Part shown: piece by piece, positions 17,855 through 25,478 of the stretch
Layout: the number at the start of each line of letters is the position of its first letter
Position numbering within the stretch: position 1 is the first letter of the stretch
DNA from: Planctomycetota bacterium
Lineage (GTDB): Bacteria; Planctomycetota; UBA1135; UBA2386
Direction of reading: 5' to 3'
Length of the DNA stretch: 64,000 bases
Assembly: GCA_016713175.1 (NCBI GenBank)
Contig: JADJPQ010000012.1
Location: 276,325-340,324 of the forward strand
The notes under the pieces: generated by a model
Told to the model about the DNA's origin: nothing
The model's input: the letters and a program-made list of their open reading frames with translations, nothing else
The model's database searches: none
Translations under genes and position numbers: made by a program

Positions 17855-19062
17855 GAGTCGGGACTCTCCGTCGCCTTCTTCTCATGCGGACCGCGAATCC
17901 ACTGGTAGCCAGCAGGCGGACTCTGCTCGGCCTCCGGGTCAAGGACTGTCTCCATCGCACGCAAGAGGCGTCGCTTGAGGTCGTCCTGTTGCGCCTGTCG
18001 TCCTCGACTCTCCACCTGGTAGATGCGGGCGGCGTCGAGTTCGTCCACGCCAGCAGCATCGATGTACCGCTTCGGCATCTTGCTCGTCATGGTCCAGCCG
18101 AAGCGCTTACAGAACTTGAAGTAGGGTAGCTTGTTCGCCCAGTACGTCGCTGACGTGTGACGCATGAGGTGCGGCCAGACATGCTTGCCGAGCGCCGCCT
18201 GACCAAGTTTCGGAACGATCATCTCCACCCGCGTGGCCGTCAGCGGGAACAGCTGCGCTGACAAGTCCCCGGCTTTCAACGTGCCGTCCGCGTTGATCTC
18301 TGGTCGGGCCGGATGTTCCCTCAACCAATACGTCAACCACTTCGTGCTCTCCGGCATCGGCAGGACCACGGTCCTCGGGAAAGTCTTGGAGTACGGCGCG
18401 TGCAGGAAGTAGCACCGGTGTCCCTGATCGATCTCTCTGAACGTCACGTGCCGCAACCGGACGTTGAGGAGTTCGCCGAGACGGAATCCGCTGTCAAAGA
18501 GGACCTGAACGAGTGCCCGCTCCCTCGCCGTCCTCGCACGATCCACCATCTGCTGCACTTCCTGCTCTGTCAACGCCTGCACCTGTTTCTCCTTCAGACT
18601 GACGTCGATCCAATCGACAAGCGGTGGGAATGTCTGGCAGTTCCCCAGCAAGTACTTGTAGTACCGGCGGATGTTCATCTTGATGTCGACGACATAGCGC
18701 TCGCTCAACGGCGCCCCCTCCCTGAAGTAGCCCTTGCCTGTAACGAAGCGCTTACGAGACTTGATTCTCCCGGCCTCCAGTGCCTCGATGAACAACTCCA
18801 TGTCTTGCTGCTCGATCTTGTCCAGATCCTTCTGGGCGAAGGTCACGAGTGTGTCCAGTGAGTTCAGGTAGCTGACGCGCCGTGCATACCCAATCTTCGT
18901 CTTCGCCCGGCCGCGAGCAGTCTTGCCGAGGCCCGACTCTCGAAGGTATGTTGCCACGAGTTCCTTGTTCCGAGCACTCACGTCGGGCCGCTCAAGGAAC
19001 CGCTGCAGTGCGTTCTGCAAGTAGCGCTCGCTGTTCTTGGTCGTAATGTAGTCGTCTTCCAT
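17851..19062 (-). CDS. Tyrosine recombinase (XerC/D-like)
   Basis: About 403 residues. The start at ATG 19062 is chosen because GGGGGAACC stands directly before it; an upstream ATG at 19080 lacks such a site. An N-terminal SAM-like DNA-binding domain precedes the catalytic domain with Arg in 'FDSGFRLGELLNVRL', HxxR in 'HLMRHTSATYW' and Tyr in 'KRYIDAAGVDE'. It is distinct from the two terminal integrases. It forms an overlapping unit with the HerA-nuclease, which suggests a joint function, and its promoter region carries three copies of a short operator-like repeat. Confidence 0.8.
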   Translation of the reverse strand: MEDDYITTKNSERYLQNALQRFLERPDVSARNKELVATYLRESGLGKTARGRAKTKIGYARRVSYLNSLDTLVTFAQKDLDKIEQQDMELFIEALEAGRIKSRKRFVTGKGYFREGAPLSERYVVDIKMNIRRYYKYLLGNCQTFPPLVDWIDVSLKEKQVQALTEQEVQQMVDRARTARERALVQVLFDSGFRLGELLNVRLRHVTFREIDQGHRCYFLHAPYSKTFPRTVVLPMPESTKWLTYWLREHPARPEINADGTLKAGDLSAQLFPLTATRVEMIVPKLGQAALGKHVWPHLMRHTSATYWANKLPYFKFCKRFGWTMTSKMPKRYIDAAGVDELDAARIYQVESRGRQAQQDDLKRRLLRAMETVLDPEAEQSPPAGYQWIRGPHEKKATESPDS

Positions 19063-19091
19063 GGTTCCCCCTGAGCACATCCAGCTTATGT

Positions 19092-19286
19092 GCTTTGCAC
19101 TGATGAGCAGCGAAGAAGTCCCGGGTCTGTAGGAAAGTAGAGAAGCGCTCTCACCACGCCCCGCAGTTCCTTGAGAACCTCTTGATGCTGCACTTCAGTG
19201 CAACGCTGATATGCTCGGCATGGAGAAGGCTCGCTCCTTCTTATGCTTTGTTGTGCTGCACAGGGTACTTCAGTTCAGTGCAAAGC
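19092..19286. promoter_or_regulatory. Three operator-like repeats TCAGTGCAAMGC
   Basis: The 12-base word TCAGTGCAA(A/C)GC occurs at 19092-19103 (minus strand), 19195-19206 (plus, with C) and 19275-19286 (plus), all within the gap between the divergent recombinase gene and the 106-residue gene. Repeats in such a gap usually bind a regulator. Which protein binds is unknown; the 106-residue protein is one candidate. Confidence 0.5.
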
Positions 19287-19327
19287 TGAAGAAGCCGTCT
19301 TCGCCTCGCACTCTCGAGGTGATGCCC

Positions 19328-19648
19328 ATGCCCCTATCCAACGACGCGTCAGCAGACCAGTACCTGCGGCGCTATCCCCGAGCCGTCAGCCACATCATCT
19401 GCGAGTCGCTCGGCTACGCCACGCCCCAGCTGGCGGCCATGATTCTCAGAGACGCCAAGGCTGGCAGAGAGAACTGGTGCGAATGGCTCGATGCCTGCTA
19501 CCGTCGTGACGCGAGACGTGCGCTCCGCGACGCGATACGCCACCGACACAACCACTGTGGCTACATGGCCGACTTCCGGCAGGCGTACGCGATTGTTCGC
19601 CGAGCGATCGACGACGGCCAGCATCCGCTGTTCGCGAGCTGGTTCTAG
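19328..19648 (+). CDS. Hypothetical 106-residue protein
   Basis: The start at ATG 19328 is favoured because GAGG lies about eight bases upstream; the frame extends further up through the operator repeats. The protein is helical and basic with several Arg/His clusters ('RRDARRALRDAIRHRHNH', 'YAIVRRAIDDG'). I recognise no domain. It is divergent from the recombinase and upstream of the TIR cluster, separated by about 70 bases. Confidence 0.55.
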   Translation: MPLSNDASADQYLRRYPRAVSHIICESLGYATPQLAAMILRDAKAGRENWCEWLDACYRRDARRALRDAIRHRHNHCGYMADFRQAYAIVRRAIDDGQHPLFASWF

Positions 19649-19719
19649 CATCCGTTCAACGTCCGAGCATGACCGCCGACAGCGTTCACGGTACACTGCC
19701 TTGCGTTGGAGGCTCTTCC

Positions 19720-20133
19720 TTGACCATCGACGACCAGCGAAAGCACCTCGAGTTCATCCAGGCGGTCATCACCAGGCTGTCGACCAACTCCTTCCTGCTC
19801 AAGGGCTGGAGCGTCACGCTCGTGTCGGGCTTGTTCGCCCTGGCTGCCACCGGTGCAAACCCGACCTTCGTCTACATCGCGTACTTCCCTGCCTTCGCCT
19901 TCTGGGGCTTGGACGGGTACTTCCTCTGGCAGGAGCGGCTCTTTCGGAAGCTGTACGACGAGGTGCGCCAGCGCAGCCCGGAGGCCATCGACTACGCGAT
20001 GGTCGTCAGCAAGTTCCGCGGCACGACGACATGGTGGTCGGCCTCCTGGTCCGTGACGCTCCGCCTGTTTCACGGCACGATCGTCTTGACGGTGCTTGTG
20101 GTGATGGTCATGCTCGTGCTCAGCAGGAAATAG
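19720..20133 (+). CDS. Membrane protein of the TIR cluster
   Basis: 137 residues from a TTG start at 19720, chosen because GGAGG lies seven bases before it; an in-frame ATG at 19669 lacks this. The N-terminus 'TIDDQRKHLEFIQAVITRLSTNSFLLKGWSVT' leads into two hydrophobic segments ('LVSGLFALAATG', 'VYIAYFPAFAFWGL') with a third at the C-terminus ('IVLTVLVVMVMLVL'). 'QERLFRKLYDEVR' lies on the loop. I have seen such proteins beside DUF1863 TIR-like genes. It is a candidate membrane effector for a Thoeris-like system. Confidence 0.65.
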   Translation: MTIDDQRKHLEFIQAVITRLSTNSFLLKGWSVTLVSGLFALAATGANPTFVYIAYFPAFAFWGLDGYFLWQERLFRKLYDEVRQRSPEAIDYAMVVSKFRGTTTWWSASWSVTLRLFHGTIVLTVLVVMVMLVLSRK

Positions 20134-20144
20134 CGGAGACTCCC

Positions 20145-20642
20145 ATGGCACCACGCCTCTTCTTCAGCTTCCACTACGTCCCGGACAACTGGCGAGCCTC
20201 TCAGGTTCGCAACATCGGCGTCATCGAGGGCAACGCTCCCGTGTCGGACAACGACTGGGAGGCCGTCACGCGCGGCGGCGACGCAGCGATCCAGCGATGG
20301 ATCGACGACCAGATGAAGGGCAAGTCGTGCGCCGTCGTGTTGATCGGCGCCGCAACTGCAGGGCGCAAGTGGATCAACTATGAGATCAAGAAAGCGTGGG
20401 AACTCGGCAAGGGCGTTGTGGGAGTCTACATTCACAAGCTCCTCGATCGCAACGGTCAGTCTTCCGTGAAGGGCAACAACCCCTTCCTCGACAACGGTCT
20501 GGGCTACGTCGTTCAGGCGAATGACCCCGCCGGCTACGACAGCAGACAGGTCTACGACACGATCAGTACGCAAATCGCCCGCTGGGTCGATGAGGCAATC
20601 GCTATTCGCTCTCGGTACCCGGGGGCGGCCATGCAAGCATGA
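20145..20642 (+). CDS. ThsB-like TIR protein (DUF1863 type)
   Basis: 165 residues. The start 'MAPRLFFSFHYVPDNWRASQVRN' is the signature of the DUF1863/ThsB branch of TIR proteins. Further on are 'DDQMKGKSCAVVLIGAATAGRKWINYEIKKAWELGKGVVGVYIHKL', with the conserved Glu of the YEI segment as the likely NAD-hydrolase residue, and 'GNNPF'. Known ThsB proteins make a cyclic ADP-ribose-type signal on phage infection that activates an effector. It follows the membrane protein by 11 bases, with CGGAG before the ATG. Confidence 0.8.
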   Translation: MAPRLFFSFHYVPDNWRASQVRNIGVIEGNAPVSDNDWEAVTRGGDAAIQRWIDDQMKGKSCAVVLIGAATAGRKWINYEIKKAWELGKGVVGVYIHKLLDRNGQSSVKGNNPFLDNGLGYVVQANDPAGYDSRQVYDTISTQIARWVDEAIAIRSRYPGAAMQA

Positions 20643-20673
20643 ATCAGTGACCTGTTCCTCCCACCATACTCCA

Positions 20674-21057
20674 ATGCCAGCCAGTGTTGTTCTAAGTCAC
20701 GTCTATGAAGATCTTGGTGCTCGCGACACGCTCCGCGCATGGGCTGTGGCGGGCAAGCTTGGGCCGGGCGTGGTTGTCACGGGCGAAACGGAGGACGTCC
20801 GACAGCAGGGACCCTCTGCGATACGGAGTCAATTGAGTCCCCTTCTCCAGGGTGCATCGGCCGTGATCGTGCTCGTCGGCAACGCCACACACAATCATGC
20901 TTGGGTCGACTACGAAGTGAACCACGCGCGCTCAGGTCGCAAGAAAGTCGTCGCGGTTCGGATTCCGCAGACAACGGGCGCTCTTCCCAAGTCCCTTTCC
21001 GGTATCGACGTGGTTCCGATGGATCCAACTGCCATTCGGCAGGCACTAAGCAATTGA
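20674..21057 (+). CDS. Second TIR-like protein (DUF1863 type)
   Basis: 127 residues. It has the same plan as the ThsB-like protein upstream but is shorter and diverged: 'VVLSHVYEDLGARDTLRAWAVAG', 'ASAVIVLVGNATHNHAWVDYEVNHARSGRKKVVAVRIP'. The YEV segment holds the likely catalytic Glu. It starts 31 bases after the first TIR gene, so the two are probably co-transcribed. Two TIR sensors with one membrane effector would allow recognition of different phages. Confidence 0.7.
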   Translation: MPASVVLSHVYEDLGARDTLRAWAVAGKLGPGVVVTGETEDVRQQGPSAIRSQLSPLLQGASAVIVLVGNATHNHAWVDYEVNHARSGRKKVVAVRIPQTTGALPKSLSGIDVVPMDPTAIRQALSN

Positions 21058-21098
21058 TGCCCCAGAAGTGCTCGTGCTCGGCCAAGGTGCATTGGGTG

Positions 21099-22134
21099 TC
21101 ACTGGGAAGCAAGCTCCTTGGTTAGCGCATCGATTCTCTCAATCGCCTTGCGACGAGTGGCTTTCAAGGAACCCATGTCGTCGAGCCTCGGCCAGTTATG
21201 TGACCTGTCGAAGTTTCTGATCTGACGCAGAATCGTTGGCGCATGTACAGTGAAGACGGTGTGCGCGAAGCCGTGCTTTCCCGCCGCATGTGCCTCTGCG
21301 TTCAGTCGGTCACCTAGGATCGTTCTGTTTCCCGACGGAACGGCTTCCACGATGTGGACGGCAAACCCTGTCGGCCTTTGCGCTCCCGAGGAACTCGCGG
21401 AGAGTTGCAAGCCTGCCAAGCGTCTCCTGGATTCCACGGCGCAGGCGGTGCGGGCAGAGAACCAAGCGGGCACCTGCCTCGAACGCATGTCGTTCAAGTT
21501 GCACTCGCTCATGATATTGCTGCCTACGATGCTCGGCCAAGCGGGGGGTTTCTCCTTCGCGAAGGACCCATGGAGCAGGGTTCAGGTCCGGATTCTCGCT
21601 CGGAATGGAGAATGAGGAGAAGACGGCAACTTGGCGTACAAGTGCGGCCCCTTCAAGACGCTCCGCTGCAGCGGCAAGTTTCTGTGACCGCGACAGAGGG
21701 TCATCAGCCACTTCGACGGTGAGAGGGCCGCCGTGGCTACCACTCATGAGGGAGGCGATACCATTCCGAAGCCTGCGAGCAGCGCCCTTCAACCGCGTGG
21801 CCTGAATATCATCCACGATGCCATGGACAGGCGTGTCATCGGCAGTCACGACAAAGATGGGGACGCCCTGTCCTCGAGCGAACCCAATCTCGTAGGCGAC
21901 CCACGGGCTTTTCATCGCCTCCTTGGACCACACCACCGCCAGCACGTGCGACGACGCGATCTGCGCTTCGATCGAGGCCCGCCATTTGGCGCCGGCAGGG
22001 ATCTCCGAGTCCGAGCATACCGTGAAACCCTCACCCTTGAGGCTGCGGGCAACCGCTCCCTTGGCATCTGGGTTCGATGCCGCGTGGCAGACGAACACCC
22101 GGGCGGATGCTACGTAGTCGTCGAACTCGTGCAT
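21099..22134 (-). pseudogene. TIR domain protein with one frameshift
   Basis: Residues 10-120 are a classical TIR domain: 'ARVFVCHAASNPDAKGAVARSLKGEGFTVCSD', 'SSHVLAVVWSKEAMKSPWVAYEIGFARGQGVPIFVV'. The frame 21310-22134 loses sense near 21365. A second frame continues the protein as 'FAVHIVEAVPSGNRTILGDRL...' to a stop at 21099, giving about 344 residues if one extra base near an AAA run is removed. The C-terminal half ('FEAGARLVLCPHRL', 'HTVFTVHAPTILRQIRNF') is not recognised. It converges with the TIR pair and may be a further sensor or effector. The frameshift may be a sequencing error. Confidence 0.65.
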
Positions 22135-22172
22135 GGTGATTGTTTTGGCTTATGTTCAGTGCGTTCCGGCGA

Positions 22173-22490
22173 CTAGTTTCTCATGGCAAGGCCGCGCTTC
22201 GTCAGGCTCGCTTTCTCGCCTGCCATGCGGAGAAAACCGTTCCTGAACAGCGCGCCCACGGTCGTGAACCGCAGCTTGTGCTTCTGGCAGATCTCGCGGA
22301 GCTGGTCCCTGGTCACGGAACCCCCGCGCGACTTGATGGCCTGACAGATCGCAACGACGCGTTTCCTCGCATCCTGGTCAGAGAGGCGACGAGCCGGCTG
22401 CGCAGTCTTGAGGAGTCGTTCGATCTGAAGAAGTTCATGATGAAGATGACGACGGATTGCCTCCAACTGCATGCGCTCGATGCGTTCCAT
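22173..22490 (-). CDS. Small winged-helix-like protein
   Basis: 105 residues. An N-terminal helix rich in Arg/Leu is followed by a helix-turn-helix-like part 'IKSRGGSVTRDQLREICQKHKLRFTTVGALFRNGFLRMAGEKASLTKRG', which resembles a small winged helix. A TATATAAA stretch lies about 20 bases upstream of the start. It lies downstream of the FRG-methyltransferase pair on the same strand and could regulate it or the TIR gene. No specific family is recognised. Confidence 0.55.
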   Translation of the reverse strand: MERIERMQLEAIRRHLHHELLQIERLLKTAQPARRLSDQDARKRVVAICQAIKSRGGSVTRDQLREICQKHKLRFTTVGALFRNGFLRMAGEKASLTKRGLAMRN

Positions 22491-22538
22491 GCAGGTCGGG
22501 GGTGCGAGCTGGTATATAAAGGTGTCGGTTGAACAAGC

Positions 22539-23150
22539 TCAGTGATTGGAGACACCACCAGGTTTGAGATAGCTCACGTGTGCCATCCACTTGATCGGGA
22601 CGTCTCGCGTACCTCGGGATGGAGTGTCGATACACTCAAGCATTTGGAATCCCGCATGATGAAGGCGTGCCTCCCATTCATCAGAAGTGTACATCTCAAA
22701 GAGTCGGCCATCGGCCGATACTTCGCTGCCTGCGCCAACTTGCATGGAAGTCAACAAGTGGCCGCGGGGTCGTATAGCTCGTGCAATAGCTTGGAGAACG
22801 CGGTCGATGTCCTCTCGGCGCACATGCAGTAGGGACGCCACCGCCCAAATTGCGTCGAACTCACGGTGGAAGTCCATATCCTCAATCCTGGTCACGATCA
22901 CCCTCTGCTTTGAGAGCTTCGATGCGATTGCAGCAAGGGCCCGTGAGTAGTCGAGGCCAACAACCTCATAGCCTCGTCGTGAAAGCTCCCGCAGGTCGCG
23001 CCCCGAGCCGCAACCGAGGTCAAGCACTCGCGCTCCACGAGGGACCCGTCGCGAGAACGCAGTCCACAGATGAGCGAGGTCCGAGCCACTGGTGCGCGAC
23101 GCATACGTCGAGGCACTTCTTTCGTAGTAGTCTCGGGTGGTGTCTGTCAC
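22539..23150 (-). CDS. Class I SAM-dependent methyltransferase
   Basis: 203 residues. Motif I is 'ARVLDLGCGSGRDLRELSRRG', followed by 'VVGLDYSRA' and the 'FDAIWAVASLLHV' region, as in small-molecule or tellurite-type methyltransferases of the Methyltransf_11/25 group. It starts within the stop of the FRG gene (ATGA), so the two are translationally coupled. A DNA-methylation motif (NPPY) is absent, so DNA is not the likely substrate. Confidence 0.78.
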   Translation of the reverse strand: MTDTTRDYYERSASTYASRTSGSDLAHLWTAFSRRVPRGARVLDLGCGSGRDLRELSRRGYEVVGLDYSRALAAIASKLSKQRVIVTRIEDMDFHREFDAIWAVASLLHVRREDIDRVLQAIARAIRPRGHLLTSMQVGAGSEVSADGRLFEMYTSDEWEARLHHAGFQMLECIDTPSRGTRDVPIKWMAHVSYLKPGGVSNH

Positions 23151-23845
23151 GAGTAGCTGAGAGTCTGGAATGACCAGTTCAAGTGAGTGGACAGTCCATC
23201 GAGATCTGGGAATAGCGCAAGGCGATTCACGCCCCAGTGCGATAGCTGCTGTGCGATCTTGCGCTTGGCCTTACCTCTGACGATGATCTTCTCAAGGTGG
23301 TCATTCCTGGGCAGCACCTTTGCCAGGTCTACATCTGGCGGACCATGCAAGGTGAATATGCCTCCCTGACGGCTAATCCTCGGAGTGACTGATCCTGGCC
23401 TGAGCCGGCATACACCTTTCCGGTTGAAAGGGCTACCTGCGGGACTGTCGAGAGGACGCTTCTCGGAGTAGTGCGCTATGACGCAACCATCTGTCTTCTC
23501 GTCGATGCTGGCGTCCGCACCGGTAGCGAAGTAGAGAGCGGCAAGGGAGTTGAACGTCCAATCGAGCAATCGCGTGGCTAGGCCATGGTGTTGAGCAACG
23601 GCGAGCAGCTCCCAATCTGAGAGTTCACGCGGCCCGGGCGGCATGAAGGCGACGGCGTGCCTTTTCCATGCAGCAAACAGGCGGATGTCGTCGACCTTCT
23701 TGCTGACATACTGTGGTCGCCCGACCTTCGGTACGAGACGGTATGCTACGTCGCTATGCCCGCGGTAGAACCATCGATACCACTTCACGTGGTGCTTCTC
23801 CACGACCCGGAAGTACTGGCTGATGTTCGTGATCGTATGATCCAT
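23147..23845 (-). CDS. FRG domain protein
   Basis: 232 residues. It contains the FRG motif in 'WYRWFYRGHSDVAYRLVPKVGR' and the second block 'DWELLAVAQHHGLATRLLDWTFNSLAALYFAT', which define the FRG family. These proteins occur often in phage-defence loci, but their activity is not established. It overlaps a methyltransferase gene downstream by four bases and diverges from the Dnd operon, with about 230 bases between. Confidence 0.8.
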   Translation of the reverse strand: MDHTITNISQYFRVVEKHHVKWYRWFYRGHSDVAYRLVPKVGRPQYVSKKVDDIRLFAAWKRHAVAFMPPGPRELSDWELLAVAQHHGLATRLLDWTFNSLAALYFATGADASIDEKTDGCVIAHYSEKRPLDSPAGSPFNRKGVCRLRPGSVTPRISRQGGIFTLHGPPDVDLAKVLPRNDHLEKIIVRGKAKRKIAQQLSHWGVNRLALFPDLDGLSTHLNWSFQTLSYS

Positions 23846-24075
23846 GGTGGTTCAACCCGCGGAAGGAACGCCGCGAACGCCTCAGCACCTTGCGCGGCAC
23901 GGTCCCCAAGGTCAAGCAGTTCTGAGGGTCTCTCGGGCCTCGACGACCTGCGATCGAGGCACGGGATCACGACCTGCTCTCCGCCGTCACCCTGAGACCC
24001 TGCCGTTGGTGGGAGCATCTTCTTCGTTCCACTGGACCTGGCCCTGATCGGCAGGCAAGATGCTCCGGGAGAAGC

Positions 24076-25476
24076 ATGCCCACCCCCTCGCAGCACCCGA
24101 TGGCCCTCCTCGCGCGGTTCGGGCACACGGAGCGGTCCGAGATTCGAGCCGACTTCGCGCCGTCCGTGCTGGCCGACCTCCGGGCGTCCTACCTCTCGGA
24201 CGACCGGCCGTGGGTCCTAGGGTTCAGCGGCGGGAAGGACTCGACGGCGCTCCTGCAGTTCGTCTACTACATGCTGGCACGCCTGCCCGCGAGCGACCGG
24301 AAGAAGCCGGTCTTCGTCCTGGCCTCGGACACCCGCGTGGAAGCCCCCTCCATCTCCCAGAGGATCCGGAAGGAGCTTGCGCTCATCGGTGAGGCAGCCG
24401 AGCAGGACCGGCTCCCGATCACGACCCACCTGGTCTTCCCCAAGCTCAACGACTCCTTCTGGGTCGGTCTGATCGGCCGCGGGTACCCCTCGCCGAGCAC
24501 CAAGTTCCGTTGGTGCACCGATCGCCTCAAGATCCTCCCGTCGAGCCACTTCATCAAGACCATCGTGGACCGAACGGGCGCGGTCGTCGTGGTGCTGGGG
24601 GCGCGAAAGGACGAGAGCGCGACACGTGCCCAGACCATGGCGGCATCCAAGATCGAGGGCCAGCGATTCCGGCCGCACACCGACCTGCCCAAGGCGTGGG
24701 TCTACACGCCCCTGGAGGACCTTTCCGTGAACGAGGTTTGGACCTACCTCCTGCAGGTTCCATCTCCTTGGGGCGGAGACAATCGCGCGCTGGTCGCGCT
24801 CTACAAGCAAGCTGGCGGAGGGGAGTGTCCTCTCGTCATCGACACTTCGACGCCGTCTTGCGGTCAAAGCCGCTTCGGATGCTGGGTCTGCACCGTCGTC
24901 GAGAAAGATCGCTCGATGGAGGCGCTCGTTGACGCGGGCGAGGACCACCTTGAACCGCTCCTGGATTTCCGTGACTACCTCAAGGATGTCCGGAACAAGG
25001 CTGGTGCGCGCTATGACCTCCGCAGGAACGGCAGCGTACCCATTCGGAAGTCTACCGGTGAACAGATGACCAATACTGGTCCCTTCACCCACGTGACACG
25101 GCGAGATCTCCTGCGCAGACTGCTCGAGGCGCAGCAGCAGTCTGGTCTGTCGCTGATTGACGGTGATGAGTTGGCCGCTATCCAAGAGATCTGGACGCAC
25201 GAGGAACACAACCCACAACCTCCTGACACAGTCGTCCACATCTGGAAGCATGTTTACGAGAAGACGCCGATGCCACCAGACAACAACGTCGATACTCCAC
25301 TCAGCGCGGAAGACGAACTGCTCCGCAAGGTCTGCCAGGAGCAGGGCGTGTCCTTCGAGATGATGTTGCGTCTTCGCGATGTCGAGGAGCGGTTCAGCCA
25401 TCTGAAGCGGCGGCACGGGCTGCCGGAGGAGATGCGAGAGATCGTGCGCCAGGAGACAAAGGACAAGGACTCCTGA
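24076..25476 (+). CDS. dndC: DNA phosphorothioation protein DndC
   Basis: 466 residues. It is a PAPS-reductase-like protein with the P-loop SGGKDS at residues 51-56 and clustered Cys residues ('FRWCTDRLK' and 'CPLVIDTSTPSCGQSRFGCWVC') as expected for the iron-sulfur cluster of DndC. The enzyme activates the site and passes sulfur to the DNA backbone. It is the first gene of a five-gene operon; dndD starts two bases after its stop. No dndA-like cysteine desulfurase is nearby, so a host IscS must supply sulfur. Confidence 0.9.
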   Translation: MPTPSQHPMALLARFGHTERSEIRADFAPSVLADLRASYLSDDRPWVLGFSGGKDSTALLQFVYYMLARLPASDRKKPVFVLASDTRVEAPSISQRIRKELALIGEAAEQDRLPITTHLVFPKLNDSFWVGLIGRGYPSPSTKFRWCTDRLKILPSSHFIKTIVDRTGAVVVVLGARKDESATRAQTMAASKIEGQRFRPHTDLPKAWVYTPLEDLSVNEVWTYLLQVPSPWGGDNRALVALYKQAGGGECPLVIDTSTPSCGQSRFGCWVCTVVEKDRSMEALVDAGEDHLEPLLDFRDYLKDVRNKAGARYDLRRNGSVPIRKSTGEQMTNTGPFTHVTRRDLLRRLLEAQQQSGLSLIDGDELAAIQEIWTHEEHNPQPPDTVVHIWKHVYEKTPMPPDNNVDTPLSAEDELLRKVCQEQGVSFEMMLRLRDVEERFSHLKRRHGLPEEMREIVRQETKDKDS

Positions 25477-25478
25477 CC

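Noticed and set aside
23844..24047. 67-codon frame between the FRG gene and dndC
   Set aside because: No recognisable protein features; it lies in a divergent promoter region.
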